Below are positions 15,873 through 23,210 of a stretch of 64,000 bases of DNA, piece after piece. Numbering within the stretch: the stretch's first letter is position 1; each line of letters begins with the position of its first letter. Made by a program: the position numbers and the translations under genes. The notes under the pieces were generated by a model. That model saw only the letters and a program-made list of their open reading frames with translations, did not search any database and was not told the origin of the DNA. Location of the stretch: positions 1 to 64,000 of the forward strand of contig CAYOQR010000024.1 of NCBI GenBank assembly GCA_964406155.1. Reading direction: 5' to 3'. Source of the stretch: Dongia_B sp964406155 (GTDB taxonomy: Bacteria; Pseudomonadota; Alphaproteobacteria; Dongiales; Dongiaceae).

Positions 15873-16142
15873 TTGACCGAACCAGGCGGCGAAGTGGTTG
15901 GGGGCCGGTGCGCGATGGGTTGACCGTGCCTTCAGCCGCCGTGTCGCCTCAGCGGCCGCATGCCGTGCATCGCTCTCGGTGATGCCATGGGCGCGCCAGA
16001 GGGCGGACATGATCGGATCGGCGAACAGCTCGTCCAACGTCGTTTCGACGGGCGTGATATCGTCAGTCAACGCGGTCGTAGTGGACCGGAGAGCGTCCGG
16101 CCGCTGCAACTGACTGCGATCGATCTTCTGCTGTTGAAACAT
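15861..16142 (-). CDS. Small protein with LDELFxDPxMxALWRAxGI motif, copy 2
   Basis: 93 residues from the ATG at 16142, which follows GAGG by 6 bases. A longer frame to 16250 lacks a ribosome site. It shares the TTLDELFADPIMSALWRAHG motif with the 65-residue product of 14475-14672. Outside this segment the two proteins differ, and the C-terminus here is His/Pro-rich. The last codons overlap a 16-bp tandem array, so the C-terminal tail may have been made by repeat growth. Function unknown. Confidence 0.65.
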   Translation of the reverse strand: MFQQQKIDRSQLQRPDALRSTTTALTDDITPVETTLDELFADPIMSALWRAHGITESDARHAAAEATRRLKARSTHRAPAPNHFAAWFGQPCA

Positions 16143-16182
16143 CCCGCACCTCGTGTCTTTTCGCTGGGTTTCTATCTCGGCC

Positions 16183-16206
16183 TGTCTATATGTGTCTACA
16201 TAGACA
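16183..16206. promoter_or_regulatory. 24-bp imperfect palindrome upstream of the ALWRA-motif gene
   Basis: TGTCTAT (16183-16189) and ATAGACA (16200-16206) are perfect arms around ATGTGTCTAC. The element begins 41 bases upstream of the ATG at 16142 and is a candidate operator for that gene. Confidence 0.4.
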
Positions 16207-16534
16207 TGGATCGTGGCGAGACTTGGGCAAGGCGATGAATCTTTCGTCACGATAAAGTCAGTCGATAATCCATCGGCATGTGATCCAGCGCACAGTAGAG
16301 TCAGCTTGAGGCAAGATCCGGCATGTCGATGCGCTGGTTGCTTGTCGCGTTGCGCTGCGCTGCATCAAAGCCCCGCTGCTGGCGGGGGGATGCGCATCGG
16401 AGCCGGGCTGTGAGCCAGGGAGAGCGAACTTATGGGGCAGCATCGTTGTTAGAGGTTGAGTGAGGTTGTGCGAAAGTGTGCGTTTGAGCGGTTCGTTGGC
16501 GTCATGATGCAGAATGAGCGGGGTGGCCCGGGCC

Positions 16535-16582
16535 GGCTGGCGGACGCACAGGTTGGCGGACGCACAGGCTGGCGGACGCACC
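16535..16582. repeat. 16-bp tandem array, three units
   Basis: GGCTGGCGGACGCACA, GGTTGGCGGACGCACA and GGCTGGCGGACGCACC are contiguous. The array ends 14 bases before the ATG of the SRPBCC gene, next to its AGGAGG ribosome site. Confidence 0.9.
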
Positions 16583-16596
16583 GGCAGGAGGATGCG

Positions 16597-17163
16597 ATGA
16601 GCGGTTTCGGTGATTTCACGGAGGCGGATACTTTCCGGCTGGCCCGGCTGATCCGGGCGAAGCCGGCCCAGGTCTGGGCCTTCCTGACCGAGCCGGTGAA
16701 ACTGGCGACCTGGCTGGCGGAGGCCGCGATCGATTTGCGCCTGGGCGGCCGCGTGCAACTGGCGATATTGCAGAAGGGTGAGACGCCGGCGCCGGAGGAT
16801 CGCATGCTGGTTCGTGGCGTCATCACGCGCTGCGATACCGAACGGGTGCTGGCCTATACTTGGCGCGGCAGCATGCCCATGCCCGGTGCGGCACCTGGCG
16901 CTGCCGAGCTGGAAACCGAAGTGGCCTTCGAGCTGAGCGCGCAGGGTGAGAAGACGCAGCTCGTCCTTCTGCATCGCCGCCTCGCGCCGGACTGGCTGGT
17001 GCCGGTCGCCTGCGGCTGGCATCTCTCGATCGAGGATCTGGCGGCCCGTGTACTGGGCCAGGAGCCGCTTCCCGTCGCGGCACGATGGCAGGCCGTCATG
17101 CCGGAATATCGGCTGCGGGCCGAGCGCTTGCCGGCGGACAAGGCCGCCGGCACCATCCGATAG
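16597..17163 (+). CDS. SRPBCC (AHSA1-like) domain protein
   Basis: 188 residues. The opening FRLARLIRAKPAQVWAFLTEPVKLATWLAEAAIDLRLGGRVQL is the classic AHSA1/START-fold entry, and the ALAYTWRG-type strand and LEDLAARVLGQ helix complete it. These proteins have a hydrophobic cavity and are often linked to stress or ligand binding, without a defined reaction here. The ATG at 16597 lies 5 bases after AGGAGG; the longer frame upstream is simply the 16-bp repeat array. It converges on the MFS gene with 37 bases between the stops. Confidence 0.8.
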   Translation: MSGFGDFTEADTFRLARLIRAKPAQVWAFLTEPVKLATWLAEAAIDLRLGGRVQLAILQKGETPAPEDRMLVRGVITRCDTERVLAYTWRGSMPMPGAAPGAAELETEVAFELSAQGEKTQLVLLHRRLAPDWLVPVACGWHLSIEDLAARVLGQEPLPVAARWQAVMPEYRLRAERLPADKAAGTIR

Positions 17164-17200
17164 AGCCCTTACGCCAGCCGTCTCTTATGCGGGCATCCTC

Positions 17201-18562
17201 TTACGCCGGCATCGGTGCCGCTTCGCGCTTGCGGCCGGCGATCATCAGCGAGAGCAGGGCCGCGAGCAGGCCGGTCAGGCCGGCGATGACGAAGGCATCG
17301 ACGTAATTGCCCTGGGTGGTGCGCAGATAGCCGCCGAGGAAGCTGGCGCTGGCGGCGCCGATCTGATGGCCGGCGGCGATCCAGCCGAAGACGATGGGGG
17401 CGTCGCGATCGCCGAAGGCTTCGCTGGCGAGACGCAAGGTCGGCGGCACCGTGGCGATCCAGTCGAGGCCGTAGAAGACGCCGAACAGGGTCAGGCTGTA
17501 GACCGAGAAATCGGAATAGGGGAGATAGACCAGCGACAGCCCGCGCAGCCCGTAATACACAAAGAGCAGCTTGCGGGAGTCGAAGCGATCGGTCAGCCAG
17601 CCCGAGGCCGTGGTGCCGAAGAGATCGAAGAAGCCCATCAGCGCCAGCAGCCCGGCGGCCTTCACCTCGGGGATGCCCATATCGCCGCACAGTGCGATCA
17701 GATGCGTGCCGACCAGGCCGTTGGTGGTGAAGCCGCAGATGAAGAAGGTGGCGAAGAGCAACCAGAAAGCACGGTGCTGCATGGCCCGGATCAGGGTGCC
17801 GAGGGTGCGCGAGGCGATGTCCTTGGCCTGCAGCGGCGGCGGGTCCTGGTAATCGCGGTCGGCACCATAGGGGACGAGGCCGAGACGGCTCGGGCGCTCC
17901 GGCAGCAGGAACAGCACCAGCGGTATCAGCGCCGCGCAGCAGATGGCGATGGTCCAGACCACCGGCCGCCAGCCGCCGTTTTGTGCCAAGGCCGCCAGGA
18001 TCGGCATGAAGATGAGATTGCCGGTGGCGGTGCTGGCCGTCAGCAGGCCCATGACGAGGCCGCGATTGCTGCGGAACCAGCGATTGACCACGGTGGCGCC
18101 CAGCACGATGGCGACGCAGCCGGTGCCGAGCCCCGAGAGCACACCCCAGGTCAATATCAGATGCCAGGGCTCGCTCATCAGCGAACTGGCTGCCGTCGCC
18201 GCCGACATCAGCGCCAGCGCGCCGATCATGGTGCGGCGGATGCCGACGCTCTCCATCAGCGCGGCGGCGAAGGGGCCGACCATGCCATAAAGGAAGATGC
18301 CGATCGCCGCCGAGAGCGAGATGATATCGCGGTTCCAGCCGAAGCTCTTTTCCAGGGGCAGGATGAGGACGCCCGGTGCCCCGCGCACGCCGGCCGAGAT
18401 CAGCAGCGCCAGGAAGACCACGCCGGCCACCACGAAGGCGTATTTCTGCCCCAGCCCGAAACGGCCGGGAACGGCGGCTGCAGCGGCGGAAGGCTGGCCG
18501 CCGGAGGGTTGACCGTGGGAAGGCTGACCGGCGGAAGACTGGTGCGGCGTCGGTTCGGACAT
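17201..18562 (-). CDS. MFS transporter, monocarboxylate/oxalate-formate-like
   Basis: 453 residues with about 12 membrane helices. The helices from KYAFVVAGVVFLALLISAGV onward, the RGLVMGLLTASTATGNLIF motif after a NRWF loop, and SGWLTDRFDSRKLLFVYYGLRGL (MFS loop 8-9 motif) resemble the MCT/OFA branch that moves small organic anions. Substrate unknown. The first 30 residues are a low-complexity tail (QPSHGQPSGGQPS) from a four-unit 15-bp array at 18483-18542. The divergent TetR gene at 18661 and the long inverted repeat between them indicate a drug- or metabolite-responsive switch. Confidence 0.83.
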   Translation of the reverse strand: MSEPTPHQSSAGQPSHGQPSGGQPSAAAAAVPGRFGLGQKYAFVVAGVVFLALLISAGVRGAPGVLILPLEKSFGWNRDIISLSAAIGIFLYGMVGPFAAALMESVGIRRTMIGALALMSAATAASSLMSEPWHLILTWGVLSGLGTGCVAIVLGATVVNRWFRSNRGLVMGLLTASTATGNLIFMPILAALAQNGGWRPVVWTIAICCAALIPLVLFLLPERPSRLGLVPYGADRDYQDPPPLQAKDIASRTLGTLIRAMQHRAFWLLFATFFICGFTTNGLVGTHLIALCGDMGIPEVKAAGLLALMGFFDLFGTTASGWLTDRFDSRKLLFVYYGLRGLSLVYLPYSDFSVYSLTLFGVFYGLDWIATVPPTLRLASEAFGDRDAPIVFGWIAAGHQIGAASASFLGGYLRTTQGNYVDAFVIAGLTGLLAALLSLMIAGRKREAAPMPA

Positions 18563-18574
18563 TATATTATGCCT

Positions 18575-18632
18575 ATGTTACTGAACGGTACGTCACGAGA
18601 TGCTTGCCAGAGTACGTACCGTTCAGTAACAT
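18575..18632. promoter_or_regulatory. Perfect 19-bp inverted repeat, TetR operator candidate
   Basis: ATGTTACTGAACGGTACGT (18575-18593) and its exact reverse complement (18614-18632) flank 20 bases. The left arm begins 13 bases upstream of the MFS start, and the right arm ends 28 bases upstream of the TetR start. The core ACTGAACGGT is the half-site type commonly bound by TetR regulators. Binding at both arms could shut both divergent promoters. Confidence 0.7.
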
Positions 18633-18660
18633 CGTCAAGTGGATTTTGCGGCGGTCAATC

Positions 18661-19497
18661 ATGACAACGAAAAACACGAAACGGCAACAGGCCGGAGAGA
18701 CGGAGAACCGGGAGGCGGGGCGGCGGCAAGCCGGGCCGGCAGCGCGCGCCGTTGGCGGTTCTTCAGATGATATCTCCCTGGGTGAGACTTCCTCAGGCGA
18801 TACCTCCTCAGGCAATATTCCCCCAGGTGATGTCTCCCCGAATGACGTCCCTTCGGGTGCGCGCCCTCTGGGCGGCATCGGGGGTGACGACAAACTGGTG
18901 ATCGTCGACAGCCTGGCGGCGCGAGCAGAAAAACCCGTGCGGGCCGCCGACCGCATCCGTCAGACGGCCTGGGACCTGTTCTATCACCAGGGCATCCGGG
19001 CCGTGGGGGTGGATGAGATCGTCACCCAGGCCGGCGTCACCAAGCCCAGCCTCTATCGCAATTTCGCGTCCAAGGACGAGTTGGCCGCCGCGTATCTACG
19101 CGATTACGACGCCGAATTCTGTCGCCGGCTCGATGCCGCCATCGCCGATCATCCCGGCAATCCCAAGGAACAGATCCTCAGCTATCTGCGAGGCCTCGGC
19201 CAGCGCGCGAGCCAGGACGGCTATCGCGGCTGCGGCCTGAGCAATGCGGCGGTGGAATATCCGGAGCCGGATCATCCGGCGCGCCTCGTCGCCATCGACA
19301 ACAAGCGCAACCTGCGCCAACGCCTGCGCGACCTCGCCCGCGAGATGGGCGCCGACGATCCCGATCAGCTCGGCGACGGCCTGCTGCTCCTGTTGGAAGG
19401 CACCTACAGTTCCGGCCAGCTCTTCGGCGCCGGCGGCCCCGCCGTCAACCTCGCTTCCATCGCCGAAAAACTGATCGCAGCCAGCGGGGTGAAGTAG
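18661..19497 (+). CDS. TetR family regulator with a repetitive N-terminal extension
   Basis: From the ATG at 18661 the product is 278 residues. The helix-turn-helix (RAADRIRQTAWDLFYHQGIR, then AVGVDEIVTQAGVTKPSLYRNFASKDELAAAYL) starts only at about residue 95. The preceding part is low complexity (TSSGDT, SSGNIP, PGDVSP and similar six-residue units). A GTG at 18898 would give a 199-residue protein of ordinary TetR size. The upstream ATG is closer to the operator. The C-terminal domain (GCGLSNAAVEYPEPDHPARLVAIDNK) is the ligand-sensing half. Likely represses the divergent MFS gene and itself. Confidence 0.83.
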   Translation: MTTKNTKRQQAGETENREAGRRQAGPAARAVGGSSDDISLGETSSGDTSSGNIPPGDVSPNDVPSGARPLGGIGGDDKLVIVDSLAARAEKPVRAADRIRQTAWDLFYHQGIRAVGVDEIVTQAGVTKPSLYRNFASKDELAAAYLRDYDAEFCRRLDAAIADHPGNPKEQILSYLRGLGQRASQDGYRGCGLSNAAVEYPEPDHPARLVAIDNKRNLRQRLRDLAREMGADDPDQLGDGLLLLLEGTYSSGQLFGAGGPAVNLASIAEKLIAASGVK

Positions 19498-19788
19498 AAG
19501 CGCCAGCCACGAGTATCATGCTTCTGTTTCCAGCCTGAAGGGCGCCCGAGCAGGCATCAGGTTGCCGTGCGGCAAGGCTGGTTGATGGCTTCGGTACTTT
19601 CTTATTCGGTGCTACTAAGCTTATGGGAGCCGCATGAAATTACCGATTCCGGCTCTGGTCCAAATCATTTCAGCAAGCAACTGTCGAACTCCCTAATTTT
19701 GAGATGTTGAAGCGCGATGCTTTTAGGGTGAAGTATGGTTGCTTCAACCTGAAAACACCGCACCCTAATTTATGGAATAGAGACGGAT

Positions 19789-20091
19789 TCAGTTCACAAG
19801 CGGCGCCTCTATGTTTCTGGCGATGAGGGAGATCGTGTCTCCCGACTGCATTTCAATCTCAAGCTTGTACAGCCCGTCCACCAATCTCTCTGGGCCAGCC
19901 GTCATATTGATATGGACGCTGCGTCCCCAGCTTTTCATACAAGGGACGTGAAGATCCGTGACACCTTCTGCCCGAATGGCTCCGGTCATCGCGTAGCCTT
20001 TGTAGTTGATCGTGACGGATTGCTCCTCCCAGTCGAAAAGAATGGAGAGCAGCACGTGATCATGTAATGCCCGGGCAGTCATCTCGACCAT
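19789..20091 (-). CDS. Hypothetical protein, 100 residues
   Basis: Not recognised. The product is a compact beta-rich candidate: LLSILFDWEEQSVTINYKG, WGRSVHINMTAGPERL and YKLEIEMQSGDTISLIARN alternate hydrophobic and polar residues. It has a single Cys and no signal. GGGGGA sits close before the ATG at 20091; a second ATG at 20082 is possible. Composition is lower in GC than the core genes, as in the neighbouring intergenic stretch 19498-19788, where I see no gene. Acquired origin is possible. Confidence 0.5.
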   Translation of the reverse strand: MVEMTARALHDHVLLSILFDWEEQSVTINYKGYAMTGAIRAEGVTDLHVPCMKSWGRSVHINMTAGPERLVDGLYKLEIEMQSGDTISLIARNIEAPLVN

Positions 20092-20111
20092 TTTCCCCCG
20101 TGATACTGCAC

Positions 20112-20723
20112 TCAGTCCGCTAGTGCACGCTGCACGGCGGGGCGAGCTTCCATGCGGTGGCGGTGCTCCATCAGCCTGGGGAAGCGGGACGGATCGACGC
20201 CGTCACCTTCCAGCCAGCGGGCGACGGTGAAGAGATAAGGGTCGCAGATCGTATAGCTCTCGCCCATCACCCAGGGGCCCTTGAACATGCCGTGCTCGAT
20301 CAGCTCGAAGCAGGCGGTCATGGTTTCCGGCACCTTGCGTTTCATCGCTTCGATGGCGACCGGCTCGTCGGCCCAGCGGGTGCCGCGCGGACCATGGGCA
20401 TGAGCGACATGGAGGGTGGAGCCGATATAGCCGTTGAAGGCCTGCACTTCGGCGAAGGCGAAGGGATCGTCCAGCGGCGCCAGCTTCGCCGCCGGAAAGG
20501 CCTGGGCGAGATAAGCGAGGATCGCCGGGGATTCGGTGATGACGCCGCGCTGCGTGGCGAGCGCCGGCACCCGGCCCTTGGGATTGATCTTGAGATAATC
20601 CGGGCTGCGCTGTTCTCCGCTGGCGAAATCGATCCGCGCCAGTTCATAAGGCATGCCCACTTCTTCCAGGGCGATCCGTGAGGCGAGCGCGCAGGTATTG
20701 GCCGTATAGAACAGCTTCAGCAT
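20112..20723 (-). CDS. Glutathione S-transferase family protein
   Basis: 203 residues. The N-terminal thioredoxin-like domain (KLFYTANTCALASRIALEEVGMPYELARID) ends with the TESPAILAYLAQAFP substrate-side motif (ES contacts glutathione). The C-terminal helical domain carries GPWVMGESYTICDPYLFTVARWLEGDG, where the N-capping Asp of helix 6 is present. The NTC in place of a Tyr/Ser-rich active site resembles beta-class bacterial GSTs, which use Cys (here Cys9). The ATG at 20723 follows GGAG by 7 bases. No partner genes are obvious. Confidence 0.85.
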   Translation of the reverse strand: MLKLFYTANTCALASRIALEEVGMPYELARIDFASGEQRSPDYLKINPKGRVPALATQRGVITESPAILAYLAQAFPAAKLAPLDDPFAFAEVQAFNGYIGSTLHVAHAHGPRGTRWADEPVAIEAMKRKVPETMTACFELIEHGMFKGPWVMGESYTICDPYLFTVARWLEGDGVDPSRFPRLMEHRHRMEARPAVQRALAD

Positions 20724-20855
20724 CTTGATCTCCGCAGGCAAAAAGCAAGATGAGGACACAGCCGGATGCTTGCCCGGCGATCCCCCGCCGCTCGTGAAGG
20801 CGGCAACTTAACTTGCGCCAGATGGCGCTTGAAGCAAGAAGAAATTGCGCCTTAA

Positions 20856-20915
20856 GCGAGATCGGCCAGCGCGAGACCAACTTGTGCGAGATCGATACGT
20901 GCGAGATCAACGGGT
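20856..20915. repeat. 15-bp tandem array, four units
   Basis: GCGAGATCGGCCAGC, GCGAGACCAACTTGT, GCGAGATCGATACGT and GCGAGATCAACGGGT are contiguous. The array lies immediately 3' of the PAAR-like gene, whose stop is at 20920 on the minus strand. Confidence 0.85.
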
Positions 20916-20919
20916 GGGA

Positions 20920-21243
20920 TCAGAGCGCCGTCACCCGTTGCCGGACCGTCAGGACAAGCATCGGTGTGCCGGTCGGGACACAGACCGATTGCCCGCTTTG
21001 CAGCAGCACCGGCTGGCCCATCGCGGTGACACGGCTCGCGGCGCTGATGAAGCGGCCGATGCGGCAGGGGCCAGGCGCCGATGCCGGCGGTAAAGGACAG
21101 CCGGCGATCGCATAGCTGGTGGCCAAGGTGGCGACAGGCTCGCCGCTCACCAGCACGCGCAATGACGGCATGACGATCGGCTCGGCGAGGCCGCCATGGG
21201 CGCAGGTGAGGGGCGTGGCGGCGGTGAGAACGGGACTGCTCAT
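20920..21243 (-). CDS. PAAR-like spike-tip protein
   Basis: 107 residues. SSPVLTAATPLTCAHGGLAE with one Cys-His pair, GCPLPPASAPGPC and RVTAMGQPVLLQSGQSVCVPTGTPM show the short beta-strand pattern of PAAR-like tip proteins. These cap the central spike of contractile injection systems and phage tails and commonly bind one metal ion by Cys/His. The gene lies 88 bases after a gpV/VgrG-like OB-fold gene on the same strand. No sheath, tube, baseplate or ATPase genes are nearby, so the two are orphans in this window. Confidence 0.6.
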   Translation of the reverse strand: MSSPVLTAATPLTCAHGGLAEPIVMPSLRVLVSGEPVATLATSYAIAGCPLPPASAPGPCRIGRFISAASRVTAMGQPVLLQSGQSVCVPTGTPMLVLTVRQRVTAL

Positions 21244-21331
21244 GGGGCATGCCTCTTCATGGCATTGATCTCTCCGAACTCTTGATGACAGCCGGATTTA
21301 GGTCACGACCCAATCTAGACCACGGACCAAT

Positions 21332-21883
21332 CTAGATAACAGCCAGGGCGCCGTTATTGATGGACACTTCCGGTCCGCTCAGTGTCACGCTGGCGCCCTG
21401 GCCGTTCTGCAGATGGATGCCGGTGTCGTTGACGATGAGCGTCGCGCCCCCTGCGCTTCGGAGGACGATGCCGCCAGTCGGACCGGGTTGATCGGAAATG
21501 GTGATGCCGTTGCGCGCCAGCGTCTCCAACACGAAAAGGCTCGTCGCTGGCGGTGCGGCCTGCGCCGAGACGGGAAGCTGCGCGGCCGAGCTCCAGAAAC
21601 CGCCGACCCAGATCGGCCTGTCGGGATCGCCGTGCTCGAATTCGACCCAAAGATCGGCGCCGACAGGCGGCAGCACGAAGAAGCCCATCTGCGGTCCCGC
21701 GACCGGCACACAGGGCATCGCCCAGGACGAAACCGCCGCGCCCAGCACATCCGGCACCTCGACCTGCAGGCGGCCGATCTGCTGCGGATCGGCATTGTTC
21801 ACCACGCCGCCGCGATACTTTCCGTAGAAGCGTGTCGTTGCCGGTGTGATTACTTGTCCGCCTGCCTGTCCAGATGGGCTCAT
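21332..21883 (-). CDS. Phage baseplate protein V / VgrG OB-fold spike protein
   Basis: 183 residues. The core FYGKYRGGVVNNADPQQIGRLQVEVPDVLG, then SSWAMPCVPVAGPQMGFFVLPPVGADLWVEFEHGDPDRPIWVGGFW, is the gp5/VgrG OB-fold seen in spike proteins of phages and extracellular contractile systems. The C-terminal part (SAGGATLIVNDTGIHLQNGQGASVTLSG) looks like the short beta-helix stem onto which a PAAR tip docks. The next gene supplies such a tip. The protein is shorter than full VgrG, as in eCIS and myophage spikes. Confidence 0.75.
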   Translation of the reverse strand: MSPSGQAGGQVITPATTRFYGKYRGGVVNNADPQQIGRLQVEVPDVLGAAVSSWAMPCVPVAGPQMGFFVLPPVGADLWVEFEHGDPDRPIWVGGFWSSAAQLPVSAQAAPPATSLFVLETLARNGITISDQPGPTGGIVLRSAGGATLIVNDTGIHLQNGQGASVTLSGPEVSINNGALAVI

Positions 21884-22115
21884 CTGACATCTCCCCGCAA
21901 TGTCGCCCCCGACCGTATGGTTTTTGGCCGACTGACGTTGGCCATGTTTGTTGCCGGGGATGTTAGGGCGGAGTGATGGCGTCTGGAAAGGGCGGATTCT
22001 CGTCTTGCACCTCTTCCGGTACCAACAACCGTACCGGCTGGCTGGTTGCTGGGCCTTTCAGAGCTGGGGCGGGGTTATCGAGGGAGCGCGCAGCAATAAT
22101 CGACGCCGATGCCGA

Positions 22116-22781
22116 TTATCCGTTGGCGACGGCAAGCATCATCTGCAGACTTTTGAGATGAGCCGGCTTGTCAGGCCTAACAATGTCTTTATCGATCTCA
22201 GCGATTACCGATTTCAAAAGCTCTGTCGTTGTGACATTGGACTGGCTTTTGAGATGTTCCATCCGAGCAGATGTTGCCTCAGATACCTTCATGGACAGTC
22301 GTTTCTTTATCTTCCCGGCGGCACTCGACTGGGAGAGCAGATCATTTTTTTTGACGGAGTCGGAAAGACGCTTAGCTCGCTTCTCATTTTCAGAAAGAAT
22401 ATGAACGTAGTAGGTGAGGAGCTGCTTATGAACATCCTTCCTAACTGCCGACATTTGTGGATTGATGCGATAGCAGGCGAGATTCAGCACCTCCAAATAA
22501 ATGCCAGGCAGGCTAGCTTCAATTGGCACAGTGGCTGCGTCCCGGGCGGCCTTGATCGCCGGAGTGGACTGAGGGGGAACAGCGATGACTTCACCACATT
22601 TGTCGCACACGCCAACAAGGATTCCTTTGGCCATCCCGAGGCCATCGCTAAAGGGAACATCCCGATAGGTATACGACATGGTGGTAAGCCCATCTTTATC
22701 ACAGATGGCTCGACCCTTCTCACCCTCGAAGTGAACCTTCATCTCACCGCTCCCTGTACTCTCCTGGCTCTCGTTCTTCAT
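22116..22781 (-). CDS. Zinc-ribbon protein, likely antitoxin partner of the upstream gene
   Basis: 221 residues from the ATG at 22781, which overlaps the previous stop as ATGA (translational coupling). The N-terminal part has a zinc-knuckle layout: ICDKDG about 30 residues before GVCDKCGEVIAVP, similar in spacing to MqsA-type antitoxins, although the first knuckle has Asp in place of the second Cys. The middle is rich in charged helices. The C-terminus (MKVSEATSARMEHLKSQSNV, then TTTELLKSVIAEIDKD) could be a ribbon-helix-helix-like or coiled dimer domain rather than the XRE domain of MqsA. A/T-rich compared with neighbours, so probably acquired. Confidence 0.55.
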   Translation of the reverse strand: MKNESQESTGSGEMKVHFEGEKGRAICDKDGLTTMSYTYRDVPFSDGLGMAKGILVGVCDKCGEVIAVPPQSTPAIKAARDAATVPIEASLPGIYLEVLNLACYRINPQMSAVRKDVHKQLLTYYVHILSENEKRAKRLSDSVKKNDLLSQSSAAGKIKKRLSMKVSEATSARMEHLKSQSNVTTTELLKSVIAEIDKDIVRPDKPAHLKSLQMMLAVANG

Positions 22782-23062
22782 TGATGCACGCTGATGAACC
22801 ATGCGTCCGGCTCAAGGAAATAGAATTTGATGTACCAACCGTTCTTTGTGATCGTGTGCACTAGAATTGACGGCACTTGATGATGTGGGCTCTCCGAATG
22901 ATCAAAGCCCCGGCTGCGTTTAATCACTTCGGCAACCTGATCCGCCGTTACCCTGCCAGTTTTCAAGTCATTCTTGGCATCGATATCTTTCCGTGCCGCG
23001 TGAAGGTATCTGCCTTCAGCCAACGCCATCAGGATACCTTGCTTCGCTGCCTTAAAGCCCAA
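22778..23062 (-). CDS. Small MqsR-like toxin candidate
   Basis: 94 residues; TTG start at 23062, 8 bases after GAGG. The pattern MALAEGRYLHAARKDI...TADQVAEVIKRSRG...SPHHQVPSILVHTITKNG, ending WYIKFYFLEPDAWFISVHQ, resembles the RelE-fold MqsR group: an N-terminal helical pair, then a basic beta sheet with conserved Trp-Tyr-Ile-Lys and a final FISVH strand. Members of that family cleave mRNA at GCU sites. The toxin-first order and the four-base overlap with the zinc-ribbon partner match mqsRA operons. The assignment is by fold pattern only. Low GC supports horizontal origin. Confidence 0.5.
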   Translation of the reverse strand: MGFKAAKQGILMALAEGRYLHAARKDIDAKNDLKTGRVTADQVAEVIKRSRGFDHSESPHHQVPSILVHTITKNGWYIKFYFLEPDAWFISVHQ

Positions 23063-23210
23063 GATTCATTCCTCTATATACGAAACTTATCGTAAATATC
23101 AAGGGTGCCAGGAATCGCCGTCACGATTTAGTTTGAAGCATATTTAATTATTAATAGTATATTTTCGTTCAACACTTCGAATGGATGATTTGATGGTAAG
23201 ATGTTGAAAT

